From Rhizobium sp. NRK18 (lineage in GTDB: Bacteria > Pseudomonadota > Alphaproteobacteria > Rhizobiales > Rhizobiaceae): a stretch of 64,000 nucleotides of DNA. The first letter of the stretch is position 1. Every line of letters starts with the position of its first letter. Of this stretch, positions 51,404-61,185 are shown piece by piece. The position numbers were made by a program, and so were the translations under genes. A model generated the notes under the pieces. That model searched no databases and was not told where the DNA came from. It saw only the letters and a program-made list of their open reading frames with translations. The DNA lies in assembly GCF_024385575.1 (NCBI RefSeq), contig NZ_JANFMV010000004.1, forward strand, positions 124,001 to 188,000. Reading direction: 5' to 3'.

Positions 51404-52471
51404 CTACAGTCTCAGCCCTGTCTGCGCATCGAAGAGGTGCATCTGCGCCGCATCGAATGCGACGCCGACCTTATCTCCGGGGCACACATCGGTGCGGCCG
51501 TTGACTACGAGATTGAAATCCTCTGTGCCGTCGGCGGCGAGATAAGTGCTGGAGCCGGTGTTTTCGACCGATCCCACCGGGAATGCCAGCATGGCTTCAT
51601 CGCCCGATGCGAGACGCATATGCTCGGGCCTGAGCCCGACGGTGACGTCGCGCCCGGCCGGCAGCTCAGTGGCAACCGCGATCGTCTGCGCACCCCCGAG
51701 GTCAAGAACAAGCGACTTGCCGTCCGTCCCGACCCTGGCATCGACGAAGTTCATCGCCGGCGAGCCGATGAAGCCGGCCACGAACCGGTTGACCGGTCGG
51801 TCGTAGAGTTCGAGCGGCGAACCCTGCTGCTCGATGACACCGGCACGCATGACCACCACATGGTCGGCCATGGTCATGGCTTCGATCTGGTCGTGCGTGA
51901 CGTAGACGGACGTGGCACCCAGCCGGTTGTGCAGGGCTCGGATCTCCTTGCGCATCTGCACCCGGAGAGCCGCGTCGAGATTGGACAGCGGCTCGTCGAA
52001 CAGGAAGGCCTTCGGATTGCGGATGATGGCGCGGCCCATGGCGACGCGCTGACGCTGGCCACCAGAAAGCTCGCGCGGATATCGCTTGAGGAGGTCGGAG
52101 AGACCGGTAGAGGCGGCAACCTCTGCGGCGCGCCGGCGCCGGTCCGCCTTGGACACCTTCTTCCAGCGCAGGGAGTAGGTGAGATTGTCCTCGACGGTCA
52201 TATGCGGATAGAGCGCATAGGATTGGAACACCATGGCCACGTCGCGCTTGCGCGGCGGGACATTCGTGACATCGGCGTGCTCGATGCTGATGTCACCGGA
52301 AGAAATGCTCTCCAGCCCGGCCAGAGTGCGCAGGAGCGTCGACTTCCCGCAGCCGGACGGACCGACAAGCGCGACGAAGCTCCCCTTCTTGATGTCGAGG
52401 TCGATGGTCTTCAGCGCATGATAAGCGCCGTAGAATTTCTCGAGTTTTCGGATCTCGATCTGTGATGTCAT
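51404..52471 (-). CDS. CUT1 ABC transporter ATPase, second system
   Basis: 355-aa MalK/UgpC-like ATPase with Walker A GPSGCGKS at 37-44, [23 protein letters not shown] and a C-terminal TOBE region. The start at 52471 overlaps the permease stop by 4 bases (ATGA). It ends a sugar-uptake operon and is convergent with the previous ATPase gene, 39 bases away. Confidence 0.93.
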   Translation of the reverse strand: MTSQIEIRKLEKFYGAYHALKTIDLDIKKGSFVALVGPSGCGKSTLLRTLAGLESISSGDISIEHADVTNVPPRKRDVAMVFQSYALYPHMTVEDNLTYSLRWKKVSKADRRRRAAEVAASTGLSDLLKRYPRELSGGQRQRVAMGRAIIRNPKAFLFDEPLSNLDAALRVQMRKEIRALHNRLGATSVYVTHDQIEAMTMADHVVVMRAGVIEQQGSPLELYDRPVNRFVAGFIGSPAMNFVDARVGTDGKSLVLDLGGAQTIAVATELPAGRDVTVGLRPEHMRLASGDEAMLAFPVGSVENTGSSTYLAADGTEDFNLVVNGRTDVCPGDKVGVAFDAAQMHLFDAQTGLRL

Positions 52472-53292
52472 TTCAGGGCTCCCGAGGTCAGGCCGGAGAC
52501 GATGCGCCGTTGCAGGATGACGAAGATGGCGAGGATCGGTGTCACGTAGATCGCCGAATAGGCCATGATCGAACTCCAGTCGGAGGAGTTCGGGCCGAGG
52601 AACGCGCTGAGGCCGACGCTTGCGGGCTGGAACAACGGATCCTGGATAATGGATTTGGAGTAGATGTATTCGCCGAACGCCTGCATGAAGGTAAGAATTG
52701 CGCAGACGAGGATGCCATTGCGGGCAAGGGGCAGGACGATGAAGAAGAAGGCCCCGACCCGCGAATTGCCGTCGACCAGAGCCGATTCCTCCAGTTCGCG
52801 CGGCACGCTCATGAAGGTCGCCCTGACGAGAACCACGAAGAACGGCATCGATTTCGCCGCTGTCGCCAGCACCACGGCAAGCCGCGGGAAATTCAGGAGC
52901 CCGATCTGGTTGAAGCCGACAAAGAGCGGCGTGATCATCACGGACGCCGGCAACACCTGCAGCATCAGGACGAAGAACAGGCCGATGTCGATCCAGACGC
53001 TGCGATAGCGCGCCAGCACATAGGCGCATCCCGTTCCGAGCAGCACCGTGACCGCGGTCACCCCGCTGGCGATGATCAGCGAGTTCTTCATGAACACCGG
53101 CATGGACTTGCGGATCCAGACGTCGGGATAGATCGTGAAATCCGGGTGAAGCGGCCAGAAGGTCGGCGGATTGGCATAGATCTCCGAGTTCGACTTCAGG
53201 CTGGTGACATACATCCAGTAGAGCGGGAACAGGTAGAAGGCGGCGAGGATGAGCGCGAGAAGAAGGCTCCAGTTTGCGGCTCTCCGGGTCAT
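52468..53292 (-). CDS. CUT1 ABC transporter permease (MalG type), second system
   Basis: 274-aa permease with six hydrophobic segments and the EAA-like loop ELEESALVDGNSRVGAFFFIVLP near residue 167. Its start overlaps the stop of the upstream permease by 4 bases and its stop overlaps the ATPase start, so the three genes are tightly coupled. Confidence 0.92.
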   Translation of the reverse strand: MTRRAANWSLLLALILAAFYLFPLYWMYVTSLKSNSEIYANPPTFWPLHPDFTIYPDVWIRKSMPVFMKNSLIIASGVTAVTVLLGTGCAYVLARYRSVWIDIGLFFVLMLQVLPASVMITPLFVGFNQIGLLNFPRLAVVLATAAKSMPFFVVLVRATFMSVPRELEESALVDGNSRVGAFFFIVLPLARNGILVCAILTFMQAFGEYIYSKSIIQDPLFQPASVGLSAFLGPNSSDWSSIMAYSAIYVTPILAIFVILQRRIVSGLTSGALK

Positions 53293-54188
53293 CCGCGCAC
53301 CTCATGCCGGGTCGAGCGCACGTAGACGATCGAGGCGATCAGCACGAGCACGAAGAGCATCACGGAGATCGTCGCGCCCTTGGCGAAATCATAGAGCTTG
53401 AAGGACATCTGCCACGACCAGTATTGCGCCACATTGGAGGAATTGGCAGGCCCGCCCTCCGTCAGCGCCGGGAAGAGATCGAACTGCTGGAGGGTCGCGA
53501 TCATGCCGAGCGCCAGCACGGCGCCGACGGTCGAGCGCATCATCGGCAGCGTGATCGTGCAGAAGCGCTGCCAGGCATTGGCCCCGTCGAGCTCTGCAGC
53601 CTCGTAGAGGTCGCGCGGGATGGCGGCAAGGCCGACGGAAAGCAGCAGCATGTTGAAGGCGACGCCGAGCCAGATATTGGCAATCACCACCGCCCAGATC
53701 GAAAGAGACGGATCCGATTTCCAGAACAGCGGAGCGTCGATAAGGCCGATCCCTCTCAGGATCGAATTGAGGACACCGAAATCGCCGGCAAGGATCCAGC
53801 TCCAGATCGCGCCGACCACGAGGCCGGGCATGACCCAGGAGACGAGAAACAGGCCGCGGATGACCTTGGCGCCCGGAAAATCCTGACCGAAGAACACGGC
53901 GAGCGCAAAACCGATCGTAAACTGGCCGAGGATCGAGAAGAACACGAAGATCAGCGTGTTGCGGGCGACCATCCAGAATTCGGGCTGCCGGTAGACGTCG
54001 ATATAGTTCTGGAAGCCGGCAAACGGACGGATCAACGCGTTCAGCGTGAACATGTCGACCTTCTGGAAACTCATCAGCACATTGTAGACGAGCGGCAGGC
54101 CGGCAAGCGCCAGAAGGAACAGCAGGGCGGCGCCGACAAGCGCCAGGTCGAAGCCTATTCCGTCGCGCAGACTGGACAGGGGTTTCAT
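53289..54188 (-). CDS. CUT1 ABC transporter permease (MalF type), second system
   Basis: 299-aa permease with six hydrophobic segments and the EAA loop EAAELDGANAWQRFCTITLP near residue 200. ATG at 54188 with GGGAGA upstream is preferred to the open frame reaching 54299. Confidence 0.92.
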   Translation of the reverse strand: MKPLSSLRDGIGFDLALVGAALLFLLALAGLPLVYNVLMSFQKVDMFTLNALIRPFAGFQNYIDVYRQPEFWMVARNTLIFVFFSILGQFTIGFALAVFFGQDFPGAKVIRGLFLVSWVMPGLVVGAIWSWILAGDFGVLNSILRGIGLIDAPLFWKSDPSLSIWAVVIANIWLGVAFNMLLLSVGLAAIPRDLYEAAELDGANAWQRFCTITLPMMRSTVGAVLALGMIATLQQFDLFPALTEGGPANSSNVAQYWSWQMSFKLYDFAKGATISVMLFVLVLIASIVYVRSTRHEVRG

Positions 54189-54252
54189 TGCGATGGTCTC
54201 CCGAACTTGCGTTCGCACCCGGTCAGCAGGTCGCGGACCGGGTGCGGGTACG

Positions 54253-55482
54253 TCAGTTGACGATCGTCTCGATCGTGGCCTGTGCCTGATCGAGCGCATC
54301 CTTGGCCGACATCTGGCCGGTCAGGGCCGCCTGCTCGGCGTCGTAGATCGCCTTGGAGATCTTCTGCCATTCGGGATGCGGACCGCGCGGCTGGGCATAT
54401 TTCAGCTGCTCGAGGAACTTCGCGATGGCCGCGTCCTTGCGCTCATTGCCGCTCGAGGCGAGCTTGATGTCGCTGCGCGGCGGAATGTAGCCGAACTCGC
54501 TGTAGAGGCGCTTGGCCTGGGAATCGAAATATTCCAGCGCCTTGAAGGCTTCATCCGGATGCTTGGTGCCCGACATGATGCCCCAGTCGAAGCCGCCGAG
54601 CGCGGAAGACCGGTCACCGCCCTCGGTCAGCGTCGGCAACAGCGCCACGCCCCAGTCGAACTTGGCATCGTCCAGCATGCGATCGATTTCCCAGTTGCCG
54701 GAAACGGCCATCGCGGCATTGCCCGAATTGAACGTGCCGGTCGAATCCCACTGGCCAAGTGTGAGAACGTCCTTCGACGCCCAGCCGTTGTCGATCATCT
54801 TCTTCCAGAGTTCGAGGGTCTGCACCGCACCCTCGGTGTTGACCTTCTTGAAGCTGCCGCCGGACATCTGGATGATCGGCAGGAACTGGAACGTGCCTTC
54901 CTCGCCGGCGCGCGCCGAGAAGGTGGCGCCGTAGACGTGGTTTGCGGGGTCGGTCAGCTTTTCCGCATCAGCCGCGAATTCTTCCCATGTGACCGGCGGA
55001 TGATCGATGCCGGCCTTCTTGAACAGGTCCTTGTTGTAGAACACGGCGATCGTGTCGGTGTACTTCGGAATGCCGTAAAGCTTGCCGTCCCAGGTGACCG
55101 AGTTCAGCGGGCCGGGGAAGAAGTTGTCGGTCTTGATGATATCGGATTTTGCCACCCGGTCGGTGATGTCGAGCATGGCGCCGCGCGACGAGAACAGCGC
55201 GAAATCCGGGTTGTCGACCGAAACGATATCCGGCGCGTTGCCGGTGGCAAACGCCCTCAGCGTCTCGTTGACGATGTCGTCGAAGGCGATCATGCGGTAT
55301 TCGATCTTGATACCGTTATCCATGTCGCTGAATTCCTTGGAAAAGGTATCGGCGAGGCCCGGCCGGTCGCGGCCGTCGATCGACCAGACCTTGAGCGTGA
55401 CGTCTTCAGCCGAGGCAGTATGCGCTACGCCGATGGCGCCGAGTGCGGCGCAGGCGAGTAGTCCGATTTTCGAGAACTTCAT
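54253..55482 (-). CDS. CUT1 ABC transporter periplasmic binding protein, second system
   Basis: 409-aa SBP_bac_1 receptor with a signal peptide of about 24 residues (cut near ASA-ED). It carries the family features ([45 protein letters not shown]). AGGGAGGAAAG precedes the ATG at 55482. Neighbouring isomerase and oxidoreductase genes suggest a sugar, inositol or sugar-acid ligand. Confidence 0.92.
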   Translation of the reverse strand: MKFSKIGLLACAALGAIGVAHTASAEDVTLKVWSIDGRDRPGLADTFSKEFSDMDNGIKIEYRMIAFDDIVNETLRAFATGNAPDIVSVDNPDFALFSSRGAMLDITDRVAKSDIIKTDNFFPGPLNSVTWDGKLYGIPKYTDTIAVFYNKDLFKKAGIDHPPVTWEEFAADAEKLTDPANHVYGATFSARAGEEGTFQFLPIIQMSGGSFKKVNTEGAVQTLELWKKMIDNGWASKDVLTLGQWDSTGTFNSGNAAMAVSGNWEIDRMLDDAKFDWGVALLPTLTEGGDRSSALGGFDWGIMSGTKHPDEAFKALEYFDSQAKRLYSEFGYIPPRSDIKLASSGNERKDAAIAKFLEQLKYAQPRGPHPEWQKISKAIYDAEQAALTGQMSAKDALDQAQATIETIVN

Positions 55483-55621
55483 GCTTTCCTCCCTTGTGGC
55501 AAATTGCCGGTGAATGAGCCGCGGCCTCCTTGCCGCGGCGGCGGTCGGGCAGCTCCTCACTTCCGCCCGAAATCTGCAGTCCAGCCCCCTCGCGTCCGCC
55601 TGCGAAGGCGCTCTCTATGGA

Positions 55622-56557
55622 TCAGTTCAGCGATGGATCGCCTCCCGCGTAGCGTGAGCTGGCATCGATGAAGCGCACGCCTCCGCGCGCCGCCTTCAGA
55701 TGGTTGAGCGCATGGATCTGGCCGGTCATCTCGAGATCGCCGCGATAGACGGGATCGTGCCAGCCCTCGATGTCGATGGCGCCGGTGTAACCGGCGAGCC
55801 GCAGCTCGGAGATGACGTCGGTCCAGTTGCTGTCGCCGAAACCGGGCGTGCGCATGAACACGAAGGGTTCCTTGCCGAAAATGCCGTGCTCGCGGATCAC
55901 GTCCCAGCGGATCGTCGCGTCCTTGCCGTGCACGTGAAAAATCTTGTGGGCCCATTTGCGGATCTGCGGCAGCGGGTCGATGAGATAGACCATCTGGTGG
56001 CAGGGTTCCCATTCGAGGCCGAGATTGTCGTCCGGCGTCTCGTTGAACATCATCTCCCAGGCGTCGGGATTGTGGGCGATGTTCCAGTCGCCGGTCTGCC
56101 AGTTGCCGTCCATCGCGCAGTTTTCGAAGGCGATCTTCACGCCCTTGTCGGCCGCCCGCCTGGCGAGCTCGCTCCAGACCTCGCGGTAGCGCGGCAGGCT
56201 TTCCGGCAGTGGCTTGTTGCGGATGCGGCCGGTAAAGCCGGCGACGCAGGTGGCGCCGAAATGATGGGCGTTGTCGATGCAGGCCTTCCAGCCATTCAGC
56301 GTCTCGATGTCGAGATCGTTCGTTTCCAGCGGATTGCCGAACATGCCGAGCGTCGAGATGGTGATGTCGCGGTCGCCGATCGCTTCCAGGCAGCGCTTGC
56401 CGAGTTCGGCGAGGTCCTGGCCGTTGGTGGTCTGCCAGAAGAAGGGCTCGAAGCTTTCAAAGCCGAGATCGGCGATGGCGGCAATGTTTTCCGGCGCCTT
56501 GCCTTCACTGGCTTGGATCATCGTGCCGATGCGGATTGCGTTCAATGGATTGCTCAC
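55622..56557 (-). CDS. Sugar phosphate isomerase/epimerase family protein (AP endonuclease 2 barrel)
   Basis: 311-aa TIM-barrel protein of the xylose-isomerase-like family. Probable metal-site residues lie in KIAFENCAMDG (Glu), the LEWEPCHQMV segment and KIFHVHGKDA (His). Relatives include IolE-like dehydratases, epimerases and isomerases. GTG start overlaps the oxidoreductase stop (GTGA) with AAGGA upstream. Pairing with a Gfo/Idh/MocA enzyme is typical of sugar-oxidation or inositol-type pathways. Confidence 0.87.
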   Translation of the reverse strand: MSNPLNAIRIGTMIQASEGKAPENIAAIADLGFESFEPFFWQTTNGQDLAELGKRCLEAIGDRDITISTLGMFGNPLETNDLDIETLNGWKACIDNAHHFGATCVAGFTGRIRNKPLPESLPRYREVWSELARRAADKGVKIAFENCAMDGNWQTGDWNIAHNPDAWEMMFNETPDDNLGLEWEPCHQMVYLIDPLPQIRKWAHKIFHVHGKDATIRWDVIREHGIFGKEPFVFMRTPGFGDSNWTDVISELRLAGYTGAIDIEGWHDPVYRGDLEMTGQIHALNHLKAARGGVRFIDASSRYAGGDPSLN

Positions 56558-57603
56558 GAAATCATTTCCTTTGCTTGCAGATCGACGGGAAGACCGGTCC
56601 GGGCGCTTTCGATCGCCCCGAAAACCATGGCGAGACTGTTGATGTTGTCGTCGCTTGCGGTTTCCGGCCGGGTTCCGGTCCTGATCGACCGGATGAAATC
56701 GGTGATGACACTCTGATGGCCGTGCAGCAGGTCGTCATCGGGTGCTTCCGGCATGTCGAGGACCTCGAAGCCGGCAAGCAGCCCCTCCTCGTGACCGGGC
56801 GTGGTGACGTCGAATGTGGCGTCGCCATCCCAGGTGATCATCCCGCGGGAGCCGACGAGCCGCCAGCTGCTTTCCCAGCTCGTCGGCCGACCTTCCGCAC
56901 ACCAGGAGCCGCGATAGGTGAGCACCGCATCGCCGGAGAGCCGGTAGATGGCATTCGCCGCCGCGCCATGAGCGTACCAGGAGCCGGGCGGATTGGTTTC
57001 GACGCAATAGACGGAGAGCGGCGTACGGCCGGACACGAAGCGGGCCGCGTCCAGGGTATGGATGGCCATGTCGAGAAGCAGGACATTGTCCATCGCCTCC
57101 CGGAAGCCGCCGAAATGCGGTCCCAGAAAGAAATCGCAATGGACGCCGGTGAGATCGCCGATCAGCCCGTCCTCGACCGCCCGCCTGAGCCTGCGGATGC
57201 CGGGAATGAAGCGGCGGTTCTGGACGACGGCATGGATTTTTCCGGCCTCGGCGGCCAGCCGGACCAGTTCGGATGCCTCCTGCATGGAGGCCGCCAGCGG
57301 CTTTTCGCTCAGCACATGGCACCCGTGGCGCAGGCCGGCTCGCGCTACCTGCGAACGTGCCCCCGGCACCACGACATCAAACAGCAGATCGGGATTGCAG
57401 CGCTCGAGCACGTCATCGAGATCCGTGCCGATGACGATGTCGCCAAGGTCAAATTCGATGGCAAGTGCTGCGGCTGTCTCGCGATTGAGATCGACGAGAC
57501 CGACCAGCTCGACGGCATCACGCAACTCATCGGTCGACTGCAATGCCCGGAGCCAGCCTTTGGCCATAGCTCCGCACCCGCACAGGACGGCTCTCATTTT
57601 CAC
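56554..57603 (-). CDS. Gfo/Idh/MocA family oxidoreductase
   Basis: 349-aa NAD(P)-dependent dehydrogenase. The Rossmann motif GCGAMA is at 9-14 and the conserved EKP at 100-102; a second-domain motif is LLDMAIHTLDAARF with the usual catalytic His. Members oxidise sugars, inositols or their derivatives. GTG at 57603 is chosen because GGAGG lies 6 bases upstream; an ATG two codons later is possible. It is the first gene of the operon and is preceded by two LacI-type operators. Confidence 0.9.
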   Translation of the reverse strand: MKMRAVLCGCGAMAKGWLRALQSTDELRDAVELVGLVDLNRETAAALAIEFDLGDIVIGTDLDDVLERCNPDLLFDVVVPGARSQVARAGLRHGCHVLSEKPLAASMQEASELVRLAAEAGKIHAVVQNRRFIPGIRRLRRAVEDGLIGDLTGVHCDFFLGPHFGGFREAMDNVLLLDMAIHTLDAARFVSGRTPLSVYCVETNPPGSWYAHGAAANAIYRLSGDAVLTYRGSWCAEGRPTSWESSWRLVGSRGMITWDGDATFDVTTPGHEEGLLAGFEVLDMPEAPDDDLLHGHQSVITDFIRSIRTGTRPETASDDNINSLAMVFGAIESARTGLPVDLQAKEMIS

Positions 57604-57644
57604 TTATTTCCTCCCTTCGGACGGCGATTTCCTCTTCCCGCACA

Positions 57645-57662
57645 TCCGTAAACGTTTACGGA
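57645..57662. promoter_or_regulatory. LacI-type operator 1 (perfect 18-bp palindrome)
   Basis: TCCGTAAACGTTTACGGA is a perfect palindrome with the central CG typical of LacI/GalR operators. It lies 42 bases upstream of the oxidoreductase start, in the gap shared with the divergent LacI gene. Confidence 0.8.
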
Positions 57663-57699
57663 AACTATGAACCTCTCTGCGAATATGTCAATGGGTTTG

Positions 57700-57713
57700 C
57701 GTAATCGTTTACG
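57700..57713. promoter_or_regulatory. LacI-type operator 2
   Basis: CGTAATCGTTTACG matches the core of operator 1 with one change. The centres are 53 bases apart, about five helical turns, which suits cooperative binding or looping. It lies 25 bases before the LacI start. Confidence 0.75.
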
Positions 57714-57738
57714 AAAAGTGACTGGCAGAGAGGAACCG

Positions 57739-58755
57739 ATGACAGGCATTCGCCAGCTAGCGGATCATCTGAACATTTCCATCGGCACCGTCTCGCGGGC
57801 GCTGAACGGCAAGCCTGACGTCAATCCGGAGACCCGCCGGCGGGTGATGGAGGCAGCCGAGAAGCTGGGCTATGTCGCCAATCAGGCCGGTCGCGCGCTA
57901 CGCAAGGGCAAGACCGGTATCGTCGGCTTCATGATGGAGACGGATCCGGAAGTCAGCCGCTACGGCGACCTCTTCTTCACCAGCGTCTTCGACGGCGTGC
58001 AGAGCGTGCTAACGCGCCATCAGCTCGATCTCGTGACACTCCTCTGTCCGTCGAGCGAAGACCCCGACGTCTATCTGGACCGCATGGTTGCCCGCGGATT
58101 TGCGGACGCGATCATCCTGTCGGGCACGCGCCGGCACGATCCACGTTTCACACTGCTGGCAAAGCGCAAGATCCCCTTCATTCCGCTCGGGCGAAGCCTC
58201 ACCGATGTCGGCCAGCCGTGGATCGATCTCGATTTCGAGGGGATGGCCGAGATCGCCGTCAACCGCTTCGTGGCAAATGGCCATCGCCGCATCGGCGTCA
58301 TCTGGCCGCATGGCGACCACAACCTCGCCTACATCTTCATCGACCAGGTCCGCGAGACGCTCGCGCGCCACCAGTTGACGCTTCCGGACCACTATATCTT
58401 CAAGGGGCCGCCCAACGAGGACGGCGGCTACCGCATTGCACGCGACATCAAGGCCTGCGCGGAACCTCCAACGGCAATCATTCTCGTCAACGAGGCGATC
58501 GTCATGGGGCTCTACCGGGGGCTGACGGAGGTGGGAATGAAGCCGGGCAAGGACGTCGCCATCATCGGCCGCTACAGCCCACAGGCGAAATTCCTCTCGC
58601 CCAGCCTGACATCCTTCGACCTCTCGCTGCGCGATCTCGGCGCCGCGCTGGCGGAGACGCTGCTGGGCTCCATGCCGGCCTACCGCCAGAGCTATCCCGA
58701 TATCATCAAGCGCCGAATCTGGCCGATGACGCTGGTCGAAGGCGAGAGCGGCTGA
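57739..58755 (+). CDS. LacI family transcriptional regulator of the second CUT1 operon
   Basis: 338-aa LacI/GalR protein with the HTH at residues 2-22 (TGIRQLADHLNISIGTVSRA), the hinge and a sensor domain. GAGAGGA before the ATG at 57739 fixes the start; an upstream ATG at 57667 would place operator 2 inside the gene. It is divergent from the oxidoreductase-isomerase-ABC operon, and the effector is probably the imported sugar or its first metabolite. Confidence 0.92.
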   Translation: MTGIRQLADHLNISIGTVSRALNGKPDVNPETRRRVMEAAEKLGYVANQAGRALRKGKTGIVGFMMETDPEVSRYGDLFFTSVFDGVQSVLTRHQLDLVTLLCPSSEDPDVYLDRMVARGFADAIILSGTRRHDPRFTLLAKRKIPFIPLGRSLTDVGQPWIDLDFEGMAEIAVNRFVANGHRRIGVIWPHGDHNLAYIFIDQVRETLARHQLTLPDHYIFKGPPNEDGGYRIARDIKACAEPPTAIILVNEAIVMGLYRGLTEVGMKPGKDVAIIGRYSPQAKFLSPSLTSFDLSLRDLGAALAETLLGSMPAYRQSYPDIIKRRIWPMTLVEGESG

Positions 58756-58786
58756 CGGCGCTGTCACAATAGCACCGTATATCTGC

Positions 58787-58800
58787 TCTTGCGCGCAAGA
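58787..58800. promoter_or_regulatory. Palindrome upstream of the AraC gene
   Basis: TCTTGCGCGCAAGA is a perfect 14-bp palindrome 24 bases before the AraC start and 32 bases after the LacI stop. It could be an operator, or chance in GC-rich DNA. Confidence 0.35.
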
Positions 58801-58823
58801 CGATCGAGCCATAAATTATCCCC

Positions 58824-59813
58824 ATGCTTGATCATTCGTCTCGACAGCCATCGCCACCGAATATCCCCATGGATGCGCTCAGCGAGGTCCTCCAGGACTT
58901 CCGCCTGAGTGGCGTCATCTATGGACGGTGCGAACTCCGTCACCCGTGGAGCATCGCCTTCCCCGAGCAGCAATTGCTTCGTTTTCACTTCGTCAGCCAG
59001 GGGCCGTGCTGGCTTCATACGGAAGCCGAAGGCTGGCAGGCCCTGAACGAAGGGGATCTGGTGCTATTGCCGCAAGGCATCGCCCATCGGCTGGCCAGCG
59101 CGCCGGATGTCGAAGGCGATTGCCTGAAAAGCTGCCAGATCACCAAGGTGGGTAGCAATGTCTGCGAGGTGGTGCGGGAAGGAGACGGTGCGACGAGCAC
59201 GCTTTTCTGCGGCTCGATGGCATTGAACGCGCAGGCGCTCGATCCCCTGATCGCCCTGATGCCGCCGATCATCTGGGGCTGTGACGTGGCCGGCAACGAC
59301 CCGATCATCGGCCCTCTTCTGACCGCCATGACGGCCGAGGCCTCGCAGCCGCAAATGGGCAGCGCCACGGTGCTGTCGCGCATGGCCGACCTTCTGGTCG
59401 CCAGGCTGATCCGCTGCTGGGTCAATTGCAGCGGTGCCGCAACCACCGGCTGGCTTGCCGCCATCCGCGACCCCCATCTCGGCCGCGTCCTCGCTGCCAT
59501 TCACCGCGATCCCGGGCATAACTGGACCCTCGAAAGCCTCGCCGGGGTGGCCGGCCAGTCCCGCTCGATCTTCGCCCAGCGGTTCAGCGCCGTTCTCGGC
59601 GAAGGCGCTGCGCGCTACATCACCCGACTGCGCATGCAGCTCGCCCGCGAACTGCTGGGACAAGGCCACATATCGGTCGCCGAGGTCGCAGAGCGCCTCG
59701 GCTATGAATCCGAGGCGTCCTTTTCGCGCGCCTTCAAACGGACCACCAAAGTCTCGCCCGGCGTTGTGCGTCGCAGCAAGTCAGGACGAACGGACATAAA
59801 TTTCGGATTTTAA
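58824..59813 (+). CDS. AraC family transcriptional regulator (cupin sensor)
   Basis: 329-aa regulator. The N-terminal half is a cupin-like sensor (about 20-200, with WLHTEAEGWQALNEGDLVLLPQGIAHRL quoted in part: GDLVLLPQGIAH). The C-terminal AraC DNA-binding domain at about 225-320 has two HTH units (WTLESLAGVAGQSRSIFAQRF and VAEVAERLGYESEASFSRAFKR). No clear ribosome site marks the start; an ATG at 58869 is an alternative. It lies 60 bases before an MFS efflux gene that it probably controls. Confidence 0.88.
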   Translation: MLDHSSRQPSPPNIPMDALSEVLQDFRLSGVIYGRCELRHPWSIAFPEQQLLRFHFVSQGPCWLHTEAEGWQALNEGDLVLLPQGIAHRLASAPDVEGDCLKSCQITKVGSNVCEVVREGDGATSTLFCGSMALNAQALDPLIALMPPIIWGCDVAGNDPIIGPLLTAMTAEASQPQMGSATVLSRMADLLVARLIRCWVNCSGAATTGWLAAIRDPHLGRVLAAIHRDPGHNWTLESLAGVAGQSRSIFAQRFSAVLGEGAARYITRLRMQLARELLGQGHISVAEVAERLGYESEASFSRAFKRTTKVSPGVVRRSKSGRTDINFGF

Positions 59814-59873
59814 GATGCATACCGTCCTATAGCCTTCCGCTATGAAGTGCATCCGTATTCAGGAGACACTTCA

Positions 59874-61082
59874 ATGACGGATACTTCATCACAATTTAAT
59901 GACGCGGCTCTGGACCTTGATATTGCAGAGCCAACCGCATGGAGCCCCGCCACATGGCTCGCCGTTCTGTCCATGGCGGCCACCAGCTTCGCGCTCGTTT
60001 CCGCGGAATTCCTTCCGGCAGGCCTTCTCACACCCATGGCCAACGATCTCGGGATCAGCGAGGGAACCGCCGGTCAGGTGGTGACGGCCACCGCCTCCGT
60101 CGGTGCCGTCACGGCGCTGCTCAGCAATGTCCTGATCGGCAGGCTGAACCGCAAGGCCGTCCTCGTCGCCCTCACCGCTCTGGCGATCGGCTCGAATATT
60201 CTTGCGGCCTTCGCGGCCGACCTTTGGCTCCTGCTTCTCGGGCGGGCCGGTCTCGGCATCGCGCTCAGCGGCTTCTGGGCGCTCTCGGTTGCCGTTGTGG
60301 CAAGGCTGGTGGGCGCCAATGCCACCGGTCGCGGCATGGCGATCGTCACCCTCGGCGTCTCGCTTGCCACCATTGCAGCCCCGTCGCTCGGCGCCCTCAT
60401 CAGTGACTGGATCGGCTGGCGCAGCGCCATGACCATGACGGCGGGGCTGGCGGCAATAGCCTTGCTGCTGCAGGTCATCAGCCTGCCGTCACTGCCGGCA
60501 AGCCAAAGCAACAGCCTTGGCGACGTCTTCCGGCTGACGCGGCGGCGTGGCGTCCAGCTTGGAATGCTCGCCATCCTTCTGCTGATGACGGGGCATTTTG
60601 CCGGTTCGGTCTATGTCCGCCCCTTCCTTGAAAAGGTGACACTGCTGGATACGGGTCCGATCGCCATGGCCCTGCTGGGCTTCGGCATCGCATCCGTCAT
60701 CGGCAACGTGGCCGGCGGGCGCATGGCGGACGCCAGCATTCGCATGGCGCTGATCGCCACCGCGACCTTGATGGGGGTCTCGGCAATTGCGCTGGTGCTC
60801 TGGGGCGCCAATATCGGCGTCGCATTCACCCTCGTCGCCCTTTGGGGGTTCGCCTTCGGTATGGCGCCGGTGGTGTTGCCGACCAACCTTTCCAGAGCCG
60901 CACCCGACGCGCTGGAAGCGGCCGGCAGCCTGATGGTCGTCTCCTTCCAGGTGGCGATCACCATCGGCGCGGTCCTGGGCGGCTTCATCGTCGACCACTA
61001 CGGCGCCGTCGGCCCCCTGACGCTGACCGCCGCCCTGGCTGCCGTCACCCTACTCCTGCCGCTGACACAGTCCCGTACCTGA
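59874..61082 (+). CDS. MFS efflux transporter (AraJ/NepI/PbuE-like)
   Basis: 402-aa inner-membrane protein with twelve hydrophobic segments. The opening FLPAGLLTPMANDLGISEGTAGQVVTATAS and LLGRAGLGIALSGFWALS are typical of DHA1 sugar/purine-nucleoside/drug efflux carriers. CAGGAG 8 bases before the ATG at 59874 fixes the start. It follows the AraC regulator in the same direction. Confidence 0.9.
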   Translation: MTDTSSQFNDAALDLDIAEPTAWSPATWLAVLSMAATSFALVSAEFLPAGLLTPMANDLGISEGTAGQVVTATASVGAVTALLSNVLIGRLNRKAVLVALTALAIGSNILAAFAADLWLLLLGRAGLGIALSGFWALSVAVVARLVGANATGRGMAIVTLGVSLATIAAPSLGALISDWIGWRSAMTMTAGLAAIALLLQVISLPSLPASQSNSLGDVFRLTRRRGVQLGMLAILLLMTGHFAGSVYVRPFLEKVTLLDTGPIAMALLGFGIASVIGNVAGGRMADASIRMALIATATLMGVSAIALVLWGANIGVAFTLVALWGFAFGMAPVVLPTNLSRAAPDALEAAGSLMVVSFQVAITIGAVLGGFIVDHYGAVGPLTLTAALAAVTLLLPLTQSRT

Positions 61083-61119
61083 TCGTCCGACATCAGGTGC
61101 TCCGGAAGGCCCAAATGAT

Positions 61120-61157
61120 ATCGGCGGGCGCGACCTCCACTGGTCGCGCCCTCCGAT
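61120..61157. terminator. Strong bidirectional terminator hairpin
   Basis: GGGCGCGACC (61126-61135) and GGTCGCGCCC (61142-61151) form a perfect 10-bp stem with a 6-base loop, extended by ATCGG/CCGAT outside one mismatch. It lies between the convergent MFS and DUF6074-like genes. Confidence 0.75.
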
Positions 61158-61185
61158 CTTGTATTCGTTAGCCGCAACCGGCTCG

